A stretch of DNA of 5,021 bases, taken from DATCLA01 sp036564195 (GTDB lineage Bacteria > Bacillota > UBA4882 > UBA8346). Positions within the stretch are counted from its first letter, which is position 1. Each line of letters starts with the position of its first letter. The notes beneath the pieces were generated by a model. That model was not told the DNA's origin, did not search any database, and saw nothing but the letters and a program-made list of their open reading frames with translations. The stretch covers positions 1 through 5,021 of the forward strand of contig DATCLA010000206.1 of NCBI GenBank assembly GCA_036564195.1, given 5' to 3'. This document shows positions 3,778-5,021 of this stretch, piece after piece. Position numbers and translations under genes: made by a program.

Positions 3778-5021
3778 ATGTTTAAAGGATTAAAAATCGT
3801 GTCACTGCTGATTGGATTAGTGCTTTTGTCCCAGGCAACCCCTTCCTTAGCACAGGCTAATCCCCCTTTGACTATAAAAATCATGACTTTAAATTTGCAT
3901 AACGGCAAAGACGCCCAAAAGCAACCCAATCTTACCCGTTTGGCCGGGTTAATCGCCAGTGAGCAACCGGATATCCTCGCTTTACAGGAAGTCCAGCGCC
4001 AACAGTTGGAAAACTTAAAAATCCCCGACTACCGTGGAGTCTCCGGCCCGAACGCCAATTATATCTTTTTCCGCTTTGGCAATGCTTTATTAACCCGACA
4101 CCAAATCCTCTACCACCGTCACCACTATCTCCCCAGTCAAAAGGAGCAACGCGGAGTGGATGAAGTGGCCATTGCAGTTAAAGGACAGGTTTTGCGGGTG
4201 CTTAATACCCATATCGGTTTAGGCCGTCAGGAGCAACAGCGGCAGATTGACGAACTAGCCCGGATCAGCAGCTACCTTCCAGGCCCGTTACTGATTACCG
4301 GGGATTTTAACCTGGAACCGACCAACCGGTTACTGGCCGGATTGGCCTTTCAGGAAGTAAGCTTGGCACTGGGACAATATTATAAAACCTTCCCTGCCTG
4401 GCAACCTACTTATCTGCTTGACCAAATCTGGTGTAGCCACCACTTTAGTATTTTGCGGGCAAAGCCCCTGGCCTGGGATGGTTCGGACCACCTTCCGGTC
4501 GTTGCTACCCTAGCCTTAACCGTTCCCGGACCATTCCCCCTGCAGCCGGTGGTTATACCCGACCCCACTTTGACACATAACCCGTTACTGCCGGATATCG
4601 GGCTGGCGCAACCCCGATTAAGCCTGGCCCTGGCTAAGGAAGCATCAGCAGCTAACCAGCAATCTTGGTCCGGTTGGGTGGAAGTACCCTTTGCTAAAAG
4701 ATTACGCTTTACAGCCGGGTATCAAAATGCTCAAACCCAACTGGCAGCCACTTACCTCAAAATCATTGATTTACGGGACTATTTTTCATATGTGGGAATC
4801 CGAGGTAAAGCGGAATGGGGATTTACAGTTGCAAGTTACTCTAAAAGGAGCCGACCCTGGCTGGAGTGGAGTCAATATTACCGTTGGAGTAACCGGTGGG
4901 GCAGCAAATTCATTTTAGCTAACGGAGACCAAAAACCGGCAGTGGCCTGGGAACAAAGCTACCTGCCAAACCAACGGACCCGGTTAATGTTGGGGATTGA
5001 CTCCGCTGCTCAATTTCAGGC
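3778..5021 (+). CDS. Secreted EEP-fold hydrolase (endonuclease/exonuclease/phosphatase family), cut by right edge
   Basis: Partial; 414 codons are visible with no stop. Residues 1-25 are a signal peptide: basic start MFKGLK, hydrophobic core, and a PSLA cleavage site before Gln26. Residues 31-247 are a complete EEP domain with every catalytic motif: TLNLHNG (Asn39), ALQEVQ (Glu71), NTHIG (His145), GDFN (Asp176, Asn178), LDQIW (Asp215) and SDHLPV (Asp237, His238). The family hydrolyses phosphodiesters in nucleic acids, phosphoinositides or sphingomyelin; the substrate cannot be told from this. A proline-rich linker (about 249-295) leads to a C-terminal region rich in Trp, Tyr and alternating polar and hydrophobic residues (about 296 to the edge), which resembles amphipathic beta-strands. 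I do not recognise this part. Most EEP proteins end near residue 250-280, so the extension is unusual. The start is supported by AAAGGA nine bases upstream. The gene is transcribed divergently from the operon and probably functionally separate from it. Confidence 0.85.
   Translation, partial: MFKGLKIVSLLIGLVLLSQATPSLAQANPPLTIKIMTLNLHNGKDAQKQPNLTRLAGLIASEQPDILALQEVQRQQLENLKIPDYRGVSGPNANYIFFRFGNALLTRHQILYHRHHYLPSQKEQRGVDEVAIAVKGQVLRVLNTHIGLGRQEQQRQIDELARISSYLPGPLLITGDFNLEPTNRLLAGLAFQEVSLALGQYYKTFPAWQPTYLLDQIWCSHHFSILRAKPLAWDGSDHLPVVATLALTVPGPFPLQPVVIPDPTLTHNPLLPDIGLAQPRLSLALAKEASAANQQSWSGWVEVPFAKRLRFTAGYQNAQTQLAATYLKIIDLRDYFSYVGIRGKAEWGFTVASYSKRSRPWLEWSQYYRWSNRWGSKFILANGDQKPAVAWEQSYLPNQRTRLMLGIDSAAQFQ

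Noticed and set aside
4691..4918. Plus-strand open frame of 75 codons
   Set aside because: It is an alternative frame inside the long EEP hydrolase gene, which stays open to the right edge.
1..5021. CRISPR arrays, insertion sequences, tRNA or rRNA genes
   Set aside because: No regularly spaced repeats, transposase motifs, terminal inverted repeats with target duplications, or tRNA/rRNA signatures were seen.

Overview
The window looks like chromosomal DNA from an anaerobic member of the Bacillota (Firmicutes). The clues are strong purine-rich ribosome binding sites, likely TTG start codons, a short NfeD-type membrane protein of the kind that accompanies flotillins in this phylum, and an iron-sulfur/P-loop protein set typical of strict anaerobes. 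The exact lineage cannot be read from the sequence. A Limnochordia-like or other deep-branching clostridial relative is a guess.

Layout: (1) 1-501, minus strand: an NfeD-family membrane protein cut by the left edge, preceded by a good match to an ECF (sigma-W-like) promoter. (2) 514-899: a regulatory intergenic region with a 13-bp inverted repeat and a perfect 12-bp palindrome around a consensus -10 box, placed to control the gene to the right. (3) 911-1276, plus strand: a small stand-alone starch/glycogen-type carbohydrate-binding module with no signal peptide. (4) 1282-1313: a hairpin between convergent genes that should act mainly as the terminator of the minus-strand operon. (5) 1331-3487, minus strand: a tight three-gene operon, transcribed in the order ABC-type ATPase, HypB/UreG/CobW-like GTPase with extra CxxC motifs, then a protein with an N-terminal four-cysteine [4Fe-4S] domain like that of the acetyl-CoA synthase corrinoid protein. 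No permease is present. (6) 3488-3777: a divergent intergenic region with palindromes and hairpins. (7) 3778-5021, plus strand: a secreted endonuclease/exonuclease/phosphatase (EEP)-fold hydrolase with all catalytic motifs, followed by a strand-rich C-terminal region that runs off the right edge.

The most interesting unit is the three-gene operon. A soluble ABC ATPase, a SIMIBI-class metallochaperone-like GTPase and an Fe-S protein, translationally coupled, look like a nucleotide-driven machine for metallocofactor insertion or reductive activation. I do not recognise a characterised pathway for this exact set. The role is inferred from domain types; the client enzyme is not in the window.

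Several start codons were set from ribosome binding site spacing rather than the longest open frame: 911 (or 914) for the carbohydrate-binding protein, 1978 for the Fe-S protein, 2691 for the GTPase and 3487 for the ATPase.
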